Origin: Solirubrobacter ginsenosidimutans
GTDB lineage: Bacteria > Actinomycetota > Thermoleophilia > Solirubrobacterales > Solirubrobacteraceae
Length of the DNA: 64,000 nucleotides
Direction of reading: 5' to 3'
Assembly (NCBI RefSeq): GCF_027587205.1
Contig: NZ_JAPDOD010000049.1
Coordinates: 1 to 64,000, forward strand
The number at the start of each line of letters is the position of its first letter. Position 1 is the first letter of the stretch. A program made the position numbers and the translations under genes. Under the pieces are notes generated by a model. It searched no databases and had not been told where the DNA came from. It worked only from the letters and a program-made list of their open reading frames with translations. This document shows positions 40,831 to 49,534 of this stretch, piece after piece.

Positions 40831-41789
40831 GCGACGGGCTCGGCGACCTTCTCTTCTTCGGGCTTCGCAGCCGGCGCCGCCTTCTTGGCGCCGACCAGCT
40901 TCTGCGCCTGGCGCTCGGGCGTGATCGTGACGACGTCCCAGGCCAGGCCGACGCGCTTCATCGCGCCGATCACCATCTGCGACGGGTCGATCTCGTACCA
41001 CTTGAGGCCGTGCGCGGCGGAGCGCGGGAAGGCGTGGTGGTTGTGGTGCCAGCTCTCACCGAAGGACGGGATGGCCAGCCAGAAGACGTTGGTCGAGTGA
41101 TCGTCGACCTCGAAGCGGCGCTTACCGAAGAAGTGGCAGACCGAGTTCACGGACCACGTCACGTGGTGCTGGAGGAAGATGCGCACGAAGCCACCCCAGA
41201 TCAGGCCGGTGAGTGCGCCGTGCCAGCTCATGGTGAGCAGGCCGCCGAGGACGGCGGGGATGGCCAGCGAGGCGCCGACGATGAGCGGGAACTTGCGATT
41301 GAGGACGCGCATGCCGCGGTCCTCGACGAGGTCCTTGGCGTACTTGTGCGCGCGGGCCTGGCCGTGGGTGCGCCACAGCCATGCGGTGTGCGCGTGCCAG
41401 AGGCCCTTCAGGGTGCCCATGGCGCCGCCGTCCTCGCCCACGTGCGGCGAGTGCGGATCGCCCTCGGTGTCGGTGTGGGCGTGGTGCTTGCGGTGGTCGG
41501 CGACCCAGTCGATGACCGGGCCCTGCACGGACAGCATTCCCATGTACGCGAAGAGGTAGCGCGTGGCTTTATGGGTCTGGAAGGCACGGTGGGTCAGCAT
41601 CCGATGGAAGCCGACGGTCACGCCAAGGCCACTGACCAGATACATGAAGAGGAACACGACGACATCGGACCAGCCGAGCCAGCTCCCCCAGAAGATCGGG
41701 ATCGCGGCAAGGGTGACGGCGAAGGGCAGGAAGACTGCGGCCATGTTCACACGGCGCTCGAGAGGCGTCATGGCTTGCAGCCTACCCAC
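40827..41789 (-). CDS. Acyl-CoA/fatty acid delta-9-type desaturase
   Basis: A 320-residue membrane di-iron desaturase. The three histidine boxes are visible: HRMLTHRAF, then DHRKHHAHTD, and HNHHAFP near the end of the catalytic domain. Four hydrophobic helices come before and between them. It introduces a cis double bond into membrane acyl chains. The GTG at 41789 is used because AAGGAG lies 8-9 nt before it, whereas the ATG six codons later has no ribosome site. The C-terminus is a Lys/Glu/Ala-rich tail. Confidence 0.92.
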   Translation of the reverse strand: MGRLQAMTPLERRVNMAAVFLPFAVTLAAIPIFWGSWLGWSDVVVFLFMYLVSGLGVTVGFHRMLTHRAFQTHKATRYLFAYMGMLSVQGPVIDWVADHRKHHAHTDTEGDPHSPHVGEDGGAMGTLKGLWHAHTAWLWRTHGQARAHKYAKDLVEDRGMRVLNRKFPLIVGASLAIPAVLGGLLTMSWHGALTGLIWGGFVRIFLQHHVTWSVNSVCHFFGKRRFEVDDHSTNVFWLAIPSFGESWHHNHHAFPRSAAHGLKWYEIDPSQMVIGAMKRVGLAWDVVTITPERQAQKLVGAKKAAPAAKPEEEKVAEPVA

Positions 41790-41843
41790 AAGGCGAGTCT
41801 CCTTCTTAAGGCCTGACCAACGATCTAGCCCTCATATTTGTAG

Positions 41844-42284
41844 CTATTCCTCAAAAGGACGCTCAAACAGCGTGGAGAGGACGATCTGCGTCTGGGTTCT
41901 TGTCACACCGGCGTTATCGCGGATGCGCTCGAGCGTCTCCTCGAGGTGAGCGGTGTCCCGTGCGCGCACGTGCACGACGGCGCTCGCCTCGCCCGCGACC
42001 GTGTAGGCGGCTTCGACCTCCGGGTGGCGCTCCACGGCGTCGCGGACCTCGCTCGCCGCCATCCGCCCCTCGCAGTACAAGGCGACCAGCGCGTGGGTGG
42101 TCCAGCCGAAGCGGCCGGGGTCCACTCGGGCGGTGTAGCCGCGGATCACGCCGTCGGCCTCGAGCCGGTCCACGCGCCGCTTGACCGCCGGAGCGGAGAG
42201 CGAGACGCGCAATCCGATGCTCTGAAAGGAGCGCCGCGCGTCTTGCCGGAGCAGCGCAACGATCTGCCGGTCAATGTCGTCCAT
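41844..42284 (-). CDS. Lrp/AsnC-family transcriptional regulator
   Basis: A 146-residue regulator with an N-terminal HTH (MDDIDRQIVALLRQDARRSF and SAPAVKRRVDRLEADG) and a C-terminal AsnC domain (VEAAYTVAGEASAVVHVRA). It is divergent from hpd and the tyrosine-catabolic operon, so control by an aromatic amino acid or a catabolite is likely. An inverted GTGGG-N6-CCCAC at 42288-42303, just upstream, might be part of its operator. The longer open frame upstream is not coding. Confidence 0.92.
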   Translation of the reverse strand: MDDIDRQIVALLRQDARRSFQSIGLRVSLSAPAVKRRVDRLEADGVIRGYTARVDPGRFGWTTHALVALYCEGRMAASEVRDAVERHPEVEAAYTVAGEASAVVHVRARDTAHLEETLERIRDNAGVTRTQTQIVLSTLFERPFEE

Positions 42285-42359
42285 ATGGTGGGCATGATCC
42301 CACGTAGGCGCAACGGATCGGCATTGTCCGGTGCGCAGGATCGGCGGATCATGAAGTGC

Positions 42360-43478
42360 ATGAGCACGCAGCCGATCGTCGCACCGTCCAAGACCGATGA
42401 CTTCATGCCGCTCCACGGCATCGACCACGTCGAGTTTTATGTCGGCAACGCGCTGCAGGCCGCTTCTTACTGGGTCCGCGCGCTTGGCTTCAAGGAAGTC
42501 GCCTACGCCGGCCTGGAGACCGGCGTGCGCGACCGCGCCTCCCACGTCCTCGAGCAGGGCCGCATCCGCATCGTGCTGACCGGCGCGCTCACCCCCGGCC
42601 ACGAGATCGGCGCCCACGTCGCCCAGCACGGCGACGGCGTGAAGGTGATCGCGCTCGGCGTCCCGGACGTCGACCACGCCTACCGCGAGGCCACCGAGCG
42701 CGGCGCGACCGGCGTCACCGAGCCGCACGACCTCACCGACGACGACGGCACCGTGCGCCTGGCCAGCATCAGGACCTACGGCGACACGCTGCACACGTTC
42801 ATCGACCGCAGCGGATACAAGGGCGCCTTCCTGCCGTCCTACGCCCCGCGCGACATCGACGGCGGCAGCTCCGGCCTGCTCGCGATCGACCACATCGTCG
42901 GCAACGTCGAGCTCGGCCACATGGACGAGTGGGTCAAGTACTACGAGGACGTCTTCGGCATGCGGGAGATGCTGCACTTCTCCGACGACGACATCTCGAC
43001 CGAGTACTCCGCGCTGATGTCGAAGGTCGTCACCAACGGCAACGGCCGCGTGAAGTTCCCGCTCAACGAGCCGGCCGAGGGCAAGCGCAAGTCCCAGATC
43101 GACGAGTACCTCGAGTACTACGGCGGCGCGGGCGCGCAGCACATCGCGGTCGCGACGCGCGACATCGTCAAGTGCGTGGAGGAGCTCAAGTCGCGCGGCA
43201 TCGAGTTCCTCAACACGCCCGAGACCTACTACGACGACGCGCCGGACCGCGTGGGCGAGATCGCCGAGGACTTCGAGGACCTCAAGCGCCTCGGCATCCT
43301 GGTCGACCGCGACGACGAGGGCTACCTGCTCCAGATCTTCACCAAGCCGATCGGCGACCGCCCGACGGTGTTCCTCGAGGTGATCGAGCGCCACGGCGCG
43401 CGCGGCTTCGGCGACGGCAACTTCAAGGCGCTGTTCGAGGCCATCGAGCGCGAGCAGGCGCTTCGCGGCAACCTGTAG
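42360..43478 (+). CDS. hpd: 4-hydroxyphenylpyruvate dioxygenase
   Basis: A 372-residue alpha-keto-acid-dependent non-heme iron enzyme that converts 4-hydroxyphenylpyruvate to homogentisate. Two vicinal-oxygen-chelate halves are seen: GIDHVEFYVGNALQAASYW at the N-terminus and the catalytic half with LAIDHIVGNVE (His), GAQHIAVATRDI (His) and FLEVIERHGARGFGDGNFKALFE (Glu), in pieces. The MSTQP start is used; an ATG three codons upstream (42351) is equally possible. It heads the tyrosine-degradation operon; the serpin gene follows by 7 nt. Confidence 0.95.
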   Translation: MSTQPIVAPSKTDDFMPLHGIDHVEFYVGNALQAASYWVRALGFKEVAYAGLETGVRDRASHVLEQGRIRIVLTGALTPGHEIGAHVAQHGDGVKVIALGVPDVDHAYREATERGATGVTEPHDLTDDDGTVRLASIRTYGDTLHTFIDRSGYKGAFLPSYAPRDIDGGSSGLLAIDHIVGNVELGHMDEWVKYYEDVFGMREMLHFSDDDISTEYSALMSKVVTNGNGRVKFPLNEPAEGKRKSQIDEYLEYYGGAGAQHIAVATRDIVKCVEELKSRGIEFLNTPETYYDDAPDRVGEIAEDFEDLKRLGILVDRDDEGYLLQIFTKPIGDRPTVFLEVIERHGARGFGDGNFKALFEAIEREQALRGNL

Positions 43479-43485
43479 GGCAGGT

Positions 43486-44388
43486 ATGGAACTCGGGCTC
43501 GCGCTGTTGGAGCGCTTGGAGGGCGACGTTGCCTTGTCGCCCTATGGGCTTGCGCGGGCTCTGGACGTGATCCGGCGCGGGGCGAGCGGCGCGACCCGCA
43601 AGGCGCTCGACAGCGTGCTCGGGGACGCGCCGCCGGTCGTCGACGGGATCCTCTCCGCGCAGGCCGCCTGGCTCGGCAAGAGCTATTCGGCGGGTCCCAA
43701 GCTCACGCTGGACACCGGCCCGCTCGACGTCGCGCGCATCAATGCGTGGTCGAACGAGAAGACGCACGGCATGATCCCGCGGATCCTCGAGCACGTCAGC
43801 GAGGACGAGATCCTCGCCGTGACCGACGCCGAGTACCTCGACGCGAAGTGGGCCGCGCCGTTCGAGCACACCCGCCCGGCGCCGTTCGAGGGCGCGGGCG
43901 AGGTGGCGATGATGTCGGTCTCCGGCTCCTTCGAGCACGGCGACGGCGCGATCCGGCTGCCCTATACGACCGGCGACCTGCGCTTCGTCGCGATGCTCGG
44001 CGAATGGCGGGCGGTCGAGTGGGAGCGCGGACACGGCGTCGTCGAGCTGCCGCGCTTCACGACGCTCAGCTCGCTCGACCTCGCGAGCCCGCTCACCGCC
44101 CTCGGGCTCGGGCCGGCGTTCGAGCTCGGCTACGACCTCGAGGACCTCGTGATCGGCCCGGGCGTCAAGGCGCTCAGCCGCATCCTGCAGCGTGCGCGCG
44201 TCGACGTCGACGAGGCGGGTACGCACGCCGCGGCTACGACCGTCGTCATGGCGCGCGCGGTGTCCGCGCCGATGAACCCCTTCCATCTGATCTTCGACCG
44301 GCCCTTCACCTGGGCCGTCGAGCACGCGCCGACCGGCACACTGCTGTTCGTGGGCCGCGTGCTTCATCCCATCGAGAGGAGCGACTGA
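43486..44388 (+). CDS. Serpin-family protein (bacterial, short, no signal peptide)
   Basis: A 300-residue serpin, shorter than the usual 370-400 residues. Family landmarks are VALSPYGLARALDVIRRGASG, INAWSNEKTHGMIPRIL, AEYLDAKWAAPF, and the C-terminal block FHLIFDRPFTWAVEHAPTGTLLFVGRVLHP (in pieces). The reactive-centre hinge is EAGTHAAATT (243-252). Counting from the P17 Glu gives P1-P1' as Val259-Ser260, an elastase-like choice (inference). There is no signal peptide, so it should act inside the cell. It starts 7 nt after hpd and overlaps hmgA by ATGA, placing it inside the tyrosine catabolic operon. Confidence 0.85.
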   Translation: MELGLALLERLEGDVALSPYGLARALDVIRRGASGATRKALDSVLGDAPPVVDGILSAQAAWLGKSYSAGPKLTLDTGPLDVARINAWSNEKTHGMIPRILEHVSEDEILAVTDAEYLDAKWAAPFEHTRPAPFEGAGEVAMMSVSGSFEHGDGAIRLPYTTGDLRFVAMLGEWRAVEWERGHGVVELPRFTTLSSLDLASPLTALGLGPAFELGYDLEDLVIGPGVKALSRILQRARVDVDEAGTHAAATTVVMARAVSAPMNPFHLIFDRPFTWAVEHAPTGTLLFVGRVLHPIERSD

Positions 44389-45572
44389 TGCGCTACCACA
44401 GCCTGGGCCGCATCCCGGCCAAGCGCCACGTCCAATACCGCGATCCCGATGCGTCCGCGGAGAACGGGAACGCTCCCCTGCTGGTCGAAGAGGTGATGGG
44501 CTTCGAGGGCTTCTCCGGCAACGAGTCGATCCTCTACCACCTGTTCTCGCCCTGCCGGGTCAAGGACGTGGGCGACTTCACGAAGATCGAGCTCGAGGAG
44601 TGGGTGCCGGACACCCACGTCCACCGCCTCACCCACACCCGCGGGCTGGAGCCTTCCGGGGACAGCGTCCTCGGACGGCGCGTCCTGCAGTACAACCACG
44701 ACGTCGAGATCGGGATGTGCGTTCCCGAGCGCGAGGCGGACTACTTCTACCGCGACGGCGAGGGCGACGAGGTCATCTTCGTCCACGAAGGCTCCGGCGC
44801 CGTCGAAACCGTGTTCGGCACGCTCGAGTACCGCAAGCACGACTACATCGTCATCCCGCGCGGCACGACCTACCGCTTCCGCTTCGACGAGCCCCAGCGC
44901 TGGCTGACCTTCTACACGCCGGGCGAGATCGAGACGCCCAACCGCTACCGCAACCGGTACGGCCAACTGCTCGAGCACGCCCCGTTCTCCCAGCGTGACT
45001 TCCACCCGCCGGCGGAACTGCTGACCCACCGCGACCGCGGCGAGCACGTCGTGAAGGTCCGCGTGCGCGGCGGCTACCAGGACTACGTCGTGGACTACAA
45101 CCCGCTGGACGTCGTCGGCTGGGACGGCTACGTCTACCCGTACACGTTCAACATCGCCGACTTCGAGCCCAAGGCCGGCCGCCTGCACCAGCCGCCGCCC
45201 GCCCACCAGACCTTCCAGGGCCCGAACTTCGTGATCTGCTCGTTCTGCCCGCGGATGCTCGACTGGGACCCACAGGCGGTGGTGCTGCCCTACCACCACT
45301 CCAACGTGCAGAGCGAAGAGGTCATGTACTACGTCGAGGGCGACTACGCCGCTCGCAAGGGCGTCGAGATCGGCTCGTTCACGCTGCACCCGAGCGGGTT
45401 GCCGCACGGCCCGCAGCCCGGCACGGTCGAGAAGACGCTCGGGATGACGCGCACGGACGAGCTCGCCGTGATGTGCGACACGTTCCGCCCGCTGAAGCTG
45501 ACGACGCTCTCGCGCGACCTGGACGACCCGAGCTACGCGTACTCGTGGTACGAGGACCCTGTGCGTGCCTGA
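44388..45572 (+). CDS. hmgA: Homogentisate 1,2-dioxygenase
   Basis: A 394-residue cupin-fold iron dioxygenase opening the ring of homogentisate to maleylacetoacetate. Visible features are VLPYHHSNVQSEEVMYYVEG and FTLHPSGLPHGPQPG, which carry the iron ligands (His, Glu, His), and the N-terminal YRDPDASAENGNAPLLVEEVMGFEGF (in pieces). The ATG overlaps the serpin stop. It works directly after hpd in the pathway. The next gene's GTG lies inside its last codons. Confidence 0.95.
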   Translation: MRYHSLGRIPAKRHVQYRDPDASAENGNAPLLVEEVMGFEGFSGNESILYHLFSPCRVKDVGDFTKIELEEWVPDTHVHRLTHTRGLEPSGDSVLGRRVLQYNHDVEIGMCVPEREADYFYRDGEGDEVIFVHEGSGAVETVFGTLEYRKHDYIVIPRGTTYRFRFDEPQRWLTFYTPGEIETPNRYRNRYGQLLEHAPFSQRDFHPPAELLTHRDRGEHVVKVRVRGGYQDYVVDYNPLDVVGWDGYVYPYTFNIADFEPKAGRLHQPPPAHQTFQGPNFVICSFCPRMLDWDPQAVVLPYHHSNVQSEEVMYYVEGDYAARKGVEIGSFTLHPSGLPHGPQPGTVEKTLGMTRTDELAVMCDTFRPLKLTTLSRDLDDPSYAYSWYEDPVRA

Positions 45573-46527
45573 CCCGTTCGTCTGGGTCGACGGCGAACGG
45601 ACGATCCACTTCGGCCCGGCCGCCGACGCCGTCTCGCGGCTGGGAGGCCCGGGCTACACGCTCCTGACGACGCCCCGCGCGGCGGCCGCCGCGCCGTGGA
45701 TCGTCGCGGCGGCGGGAGCGGTGCACGACGTGGGCGCGGGGCAGGTCCACGAACTCGCGGGCGCTTTGCTGGGCGTGGTGACCGGCGAGCGGATCGTCGC
45801 GCTGGGAGGCGGGCGTGTGGTCGACGTGGCGAAGGCGCTCGCCGCCGCGTCCAAGGTGCGCGCGATGGCCGTGCCGACCACGTTGTCGGGCGCCGAGATG
45901 ACCTCCGGGCACCGCCACGCGGTGGGCGTCGATGAGGCGACGCCGCGGGTGCGGCCCGCGGTTGTGGTCTTCGATCCCGCGCTCGCCGCCTCGCAGCCGC
46001 TCCCCGAGCTCGCGGCGAGCTCGCTCAACGCGCTCGGCCACGCCGTCGAGGGACCGTGCACCGTGAAGGCGAACCCGGTCGCGACGCTCGCCGCCCATGA
46101 GGCGGCGCGCCTGCTCGCCGCGGGCTGGGCGCCGGACGAGCCGGACCGCGAGACGCTCGCCCTCGGCGCCCTGCTCGCCGGCTACGTGATCGACTCGACC
46201 GGCCTCGGCCTGCACCACGTGCTCGCCCAGACCCTCGTCCGGGTCGCGGGAGCGGGCCACGGCGCCGCCAACGCCGCCGTGCTGCCGCACACGATCGCCG
46301 CGCTCGCCCGCCGCAAGCCCGACGAGATCGCGGCGTTCGGGGATGTGGCTGGGCTCGCGCGGCGCCTCCAGGTCGTCGCCGGCGCGGTGAGCCTCGAAGC
46401 GATCGGCGTCGACGCCGCCGTTCTTCCCGCCTGCGCGGACGCGGCCGCCGCGCGGCCGCAGCTCGCGAACACGCCGCCCGCCGCCGGTCGCGACGAGATC
46501 CTCGCGATCTACGAGGCCGCGCTATAG
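45565..46527 (+). CDS. Iron-containing alcohol dehydrogenase / maleylacetate reductase-like protein
   Basis: A 320-residue group III (iron-type) dehydrogenase. A dinucleotide-binding region with VALGGGRVVDVAKALA (about 78-92), AVPTTLSGAEMTSGH, and a metal-binding region with ALGHAVEG and GLGLHHVLAQTLVR is present, which matches the maleylacetate reductase subgroup. Homogentisate degradation proper uses maleylacetoacetate isomerase, so its substrate here is not obvious. Overlapping hmgA by 8 nt, it is the last gene of the operon. The GTG start was chosen by that overlap and the MPDPFVW opening. Confidence 0.85.
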   Translation: MPDPFVWVDGERTIHFGPAADAVSRLGGPGYTLLTTPRAAAAAPWIVAAAGAVHDVGAGQVHELAGALLGVVTGERIVALGGGRVVDVAKALAAASKVRAMAVPTTLSGAEMTSGHRHAVGVDEATPRVRPAVVVFDPALAASQPLPELAASSLNALGHAVEGPCTVKANPVATLAAHEAARLLAAGWAPDEPDRETLALGALLAGYVIDSTGLGLHHVLAQTLVRVAGAGHGAANAAVLPHTIAALARRKPDEIAAFGDVAGLARRLQVVAGAVSLEAIGVDAAVLPACADAAAARPQLANTPPAAGRDEILAIYEAAL

Positions 46528-47316
46528 GACGATGTTGTCCACGAAGCCGCCGTCGACCCGCATCGCCCCGCCCGTCGTCGCCGACGCGAGGTCCGAGGCC
46601 AGGTAGGCGCAGAGGTTCGCGATCTCGACCGGCTCGATCAGGCGCTGGATCAGCGACGTCGGCCGGTACTCCTTGACGAACGCGACCGCCGCCTCCTCCC
46701 AGGGCAGCTCGTCGCCCACCAGCTCCCGCACGAAGGACTCGACGCCCTCGGTGTGGGTCGGCCCGGCGATCACGGCGTTGACCGTCACGCCCGACCCCGC
46801 GACGACCTTCGCGAACCCGCGCGACACCCCCAAGAGCGCGGTCTTGGTCACGCCGTAGTGGACCATCTCCTCCGGGATCACGACCGCGGAGTCGGAGGCC
46901 ATGAACTGCACGCGCCCCCACCCACGGTCCCGCATCCCCGCGATGTACCCACGGGTGAGGCGGATCGCCGACATGACGTTGACGTCCCAGTAGCGCTGCC
47001 ACAACGCGTCGTCGACCTCCAGCAGCGGCACCGCACCGAAGATCCCGAGGTTGTTGACGAGCACGTCGACCTCGGGCAAGGCCGAGAACACCGCGTCCGC
47101 GCCCTCGGCGGTCGCCACGTCCGCCGCGACGCCCTCAAAGTGCGCGTCCGGTTGCGATGCCCGCAGCTCCGCGAGCACCGCGTCGACCCGAGCCGAATCG
47201 CGCCCGTTGATCGTCGTCGCCGCGCCGCACGCGGCCAATCGCGCCGCGATCGCGCGCCCGATCCCCTGGGTCGAACCGCTCACGAACGCGCGCTTTCCGG
47301 ACAGGTCGATTCGCAT
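46522..47316 (-). CDS. SDR-family oxidoreductase
   Basis: A 264-residue classical short-chain dehydrogenase. Gly-rich GSTQGIGRAIAARLA at the N-terminus is the NADP/NAD loop; NNLGIFG replaces the usual NNAG; Ser/Tyr/Lys are in FMASDSAVVIPEEMVHYGVTKTALLG. It is convergent with the iron-ADH gene, overlapping it by 6 nt. The substrate is not predictable; it has the pattern of 3-oxoacyl-ACP reductase-like enzymes. Confidence 0.9.
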   Translation of the reverse strand: MRIDLSGKRAFVSGSTQGIGRAIAARLAACGAATTINGRDSARVDAVLAELRASQPDAHFEGVAADVATAEGADAVFSALPEVDVLVNNLGIFGAVPLLEVDDALWQRYWDVNVMSAIRLTRGYIAGMRDRGWGRVQFMASDSAVVIPEEMVHYGVTKTALLGVSRGFAKVVAGSGVTVNAVIAGPTHTEGVESFVRELVGDELPWEEAAVAFVKEYRPTSLIQRLIEPVEIANLCAYLASDLASATTGGAMRVDGGFVDNIVL

Positions 47317-47378
47317 CGCACCACTTTCTGTATTTGCCGGTTTAGTTCTCGCTCATCCGGTCGATGACCCGGGGCAAC

Positions 47379-47594
47379 ATGTCGCACGTTCTCGGGGAGC
47401 AGGACGCGCGCTCTTGGTCATGGCCGCCGGTTAGCCAGGTTGACGAGCCGCTGCGCACACCACTCTGGCTGATCCGCACGCTCGCCTCGGCGCTCGCTGC
47501 GGACGAGCAGCTCAGCATCGAGCACCAGCAGCACTTCGCGCGCCAGATCGCGCGCACAGCCGAAGCGCTCGAGCAGTCGCTCGAGCAGCCCTAG
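47379..47594 (+). CDS. Small hypothetical protein (71 aa)
   Basis: A 71-residue acidic, helix-rich protein (MSHVLGEQDARSWSWPPV, then PLWLIRTLASALAADEQLSIEHQ). No known domain is recognised; the LASALAADEQ region has helical heptad character. An upstream in-frame ATG at 47364 gives five more residues. It lies divergent from the SDR and 12 nt before the decayed SDR pseudogene. Confidence 0.6.
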   Translation: MSHVLGEQDARSWSWPPVSQVDEPLRTPLWLIRTLASALAADEQLSIEHQQHFARQIARTAEALEQSLEQP

Positions 47595-47606
47595 CCTAAA
47601 GAGGCG

Positions 47607-47926
47607 ATGGACATCGCCGGCCGCACCGCTCTCGTCACCGGCGCCGCCGACGGTCCGCGCCTGATCGCGGGCCGCGAGCGTCGAGTTTCTCGAGCTCTAC
47701 TCGGGCAACTCCACGCTCCCGTCGGCCGGGGCCGGTTTTCGCCGCGCCGCGCTCGAGCGCGAGCATCGGCGCGCGCAGGGTGAGGTCGAGCTTGACCTCC
47801 CCTCGGCTCCGGGAAATGCGCGCTGGCCCTCGCTCGCCCGGGGTGCGGATGAACTGCGTCGTCGCCGACGCGGTCCTGCGCCTCGTCGCCGACGACGCGC
47901 TCAGCCACCAGGTGGTCGTGCTGTAG
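47607..47926 (+). pseudogene. Decayed SDR-family dehydrogenase pseudogene
   Basis: The region begins with AAAGAGG-n2-ATG and reads MDIAGRTALVTGAADG, an unmistakable SDR N-terminus with its Gly-rich loop. It then loses register at about 47655. Fragments of the middle remain in other frames (VEFLELYSGN near 47677). The end keeps RMNCVVADAVLRLVADDALSHQVVVL before TAG in a different frame, which is the typical C-terminus of a subgroup of SDRs. Only 320 nt remain of an expected 750-800, so there are at least one large deletion and frameshifts. It overlaps the convergent histidine kinase gene by 26 nt. Confidence 0.75.
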
Positions 47927-49427
47927 CGCGGAAGACCGCGGAGTCGGTGATCGGCTGGCGCAGGATCGCCAGCGACGCGTGCAGCGCGAGCACCACGCCC
48001 CACAGCAGGATCGTCCAGCCCGGCCAGAAGTCGCCCATGCCGGTCAGCGCCCAGATCGCGATCATCGCGATCTGGAAGACGCCGAAGACGGCGGCGTGGG
48101 TGACGAGCCCGCGCCGCCGGCGCAGCCGCAGGATCGCCGCGGCGCGCTCGTCGAGCACGACGCCGCGCTCCTCCTCACGGCGCTCGGCCACGGCCAGCTC
48201 GGCACGCACCCGCGTCCCGTGACCGACCGGGCTGAAGACGTCGAGCGTCCCGTCCAGCGCGGCGATCCGGTCCGCCAGCCCACGCAGGCCGCTCCCGCTC
48301 TCCGGGTCGGCGCCGCCACGGCCGTCATCGACGATCTCGATCACCAGCCGGTCGTCGTCGAGCGCCACGGACACCGTCGCCGACCGCGCGTCCGCGTACT
48401 TCGCCACGTTGGTCAAAGCCTCGGAGACGACGAAGTACGCGGTCGCCTCGACCGTGGGCGGGAACCGCTCCTCCAAGCCGTCGAGCACGCTCACGGGCAG
48501 CGGGCAGCGACCCGCGACGTCACGCAGCGCCGGCCCGAGGCCGCGCTCGGTGAGCACCGCGGGATGGATGCCGCGCGCGAGGTCGCGCAGCTCGCCGATC
48601 GCGTGCTGCGCCTCGTCACCCGCCTGCGAGACGAGCTCCAGAGCGTCCTCCCCCCGGCGCAGCCGCTCCTGCGCGACCCGCAGGTTCAAGGCCACGACCA
48701 CGAGCCGCTGCTGCGCCCCGTCGTGCAGGTCGCGCTCGAGGCGGCGGCGTTCGGCGTCAGCGGCGGCGATGATCCGCGCCTGCGACGTACGCAGGTCGAC
48801 CACGCGCGCGTTCAGCTCGACCTCGCGGCTCGTGGTCAACAGCGCGCGGGCGACCACCGCATGGATGCCGGCGAACGCGCTCAGCGCCCGCACCGAGATC
48901 GGCAGCAGCACGAGCCCCGCGGGCAGCAGCGCCAAGGCGACCGCGAAGTTCTGCACCTCGCCGGTGAACGGCGCCAGGATCAACGCGAACGGCGGCACGA
49001 GCAGCACGAGGACCGCGATCAGGTCCGCGATCGCCAGCGGGAAGTGCGCGGTCAGGTACGCGAGGTCCTTCCAGGTCGCGACGTCCGCCGTCCGCGCCAG
49101 CAGCCGCGCGAACCAGCCGCGCTCGTTGAGGACCCGGTAGGGCGACGGCAGCGGAACCCCAAGCAGGTGCCCGCACAGCCACCGCTCGAAGCGCGCCATC
49201 CAGCGCCAGAAGCCCATCATCAGCACGAGCGGCAGCCCGAGCGTGAGGATCGCGATGCCCAGGCCGACCGACAGGCCGGAGAAGATCACCGCCGAGTAGA
49301 ACGTGCTCAGCGGAAGCGCGAGGACCAGATAGAGGATCCGGCGCCAGGAGGATCCATCCGTCGCCCATGCGATGAAGGCGCGGAAGGCGGGAGGGCTCGC
49401 GGTCGCCGCGCCGAGGATGCCGCGCAA
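47901..49427 (-). CDS. Orphan sensor histidine kinase (HisKA_3) with C-terminal 2TM segment
   Basis: A 508-residue kinase. The N-terminal sensor region (about 25-200) has four hydrophobic helices of the actinobacterial putative-sensor type. The coiled ADAERRRLERDLHDGAQQRLVVV carries the HisKA_3 His, and HATPase motifs follow (EALTNVAKYADA, DDGRGGADPESGSGLRGLADRI). After the ATPase domain a short basic linker leads to two more hydrophobic helices (about 445-495), unusual for a kinase C-terminus. No response regulator is adjacent. Its stop overlaps the SDR pseudogene. Confidence 0.88.
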   Translation of the reverse strand: MRGILGAATASPPAFRAFIAWATDGSSWRRILYLVLALPLSTFYSAVIFSGLSVGLGIAILTLGLPLVLMMGFWRWMARFERWLCGHLLGVPLPSPYRVLNERGWFARLLARTADVATWKDLAYLTAHFPLAIADLIAVLVLLVPPFALILAPFTGEVQNFAVALALLPAGLVLLPISVRALSAFAGIHAVVARALLTTSREVELNARVVDLRTSQARIIAAADAERRRLERDLHDGAQQRLVVVALNLRVAQERLRRGEDALELVSQAGDEAQHAIGELRDLARGIHPAVLTERGLGPALRDVAGRCPLPVSVLDGLEERFPPTVEATAYFVVSEALTNVAKYADARSATVSVALDDDRLVIEIVDDGRGGADPESGSGLRGLADRIAALDGTLDVFSPVGHGTRVRAELAVAERREEERGVVLDERAAAILRLRRRRGLVTHAAVFGVFQIAMIAIWALTGMGDFWPGWTILLWGVVLALHASLAILRQPITDSAVFRATARPPGG

Positions 49428-49470
49428 GCTACCGCGCGGCGCGCCGCAAACCGGTACGGCTAGCGCCCCA

Positions 49471-49494
49471 AAAGCATCCGCGAAGCGATGCTTT
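49471..49494 (-). terminator. Hairpin after secG, likely terminator
   Basis: AAAGCATC / GATGCTTT arms around an 8-nt loop. In the minus direction it ends in TTTT followed by Gs. It lies 40 nt after the secG stop, next to a second small hairpin. Confidence 0.55.
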
Positions 49495-49507
49495 AAGCGA
49501 CCGAAGC

Positions 49508-49522
49508 AGCGGCGAAGCCGCT
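49508..49522 (-). terminator. Short GC hairpin downstream of secG
   Basis: AGCGGC / GCCGCT arms with a GAA loop, 13 nt after the secG stop codon. With the neighbouring hairpin it may form a double terminator. Confidence 0.35.
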
Positions 49523-49534
49523 CGCGAGGATCGC

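Noticed and set aside
41844..43394. 516-codon frame including the Lrp gene and the antisense of hpd
   Set aside because: Everything before residue 371 is antisense to hpd; the HTH start at 42284 is clear.
47591..47908. 105-codon minus-strand frame over the SDR remnant
   Set aside because: Arg/Pro-rich composition without any domain; the plus strand carries recognisable SDR ends.
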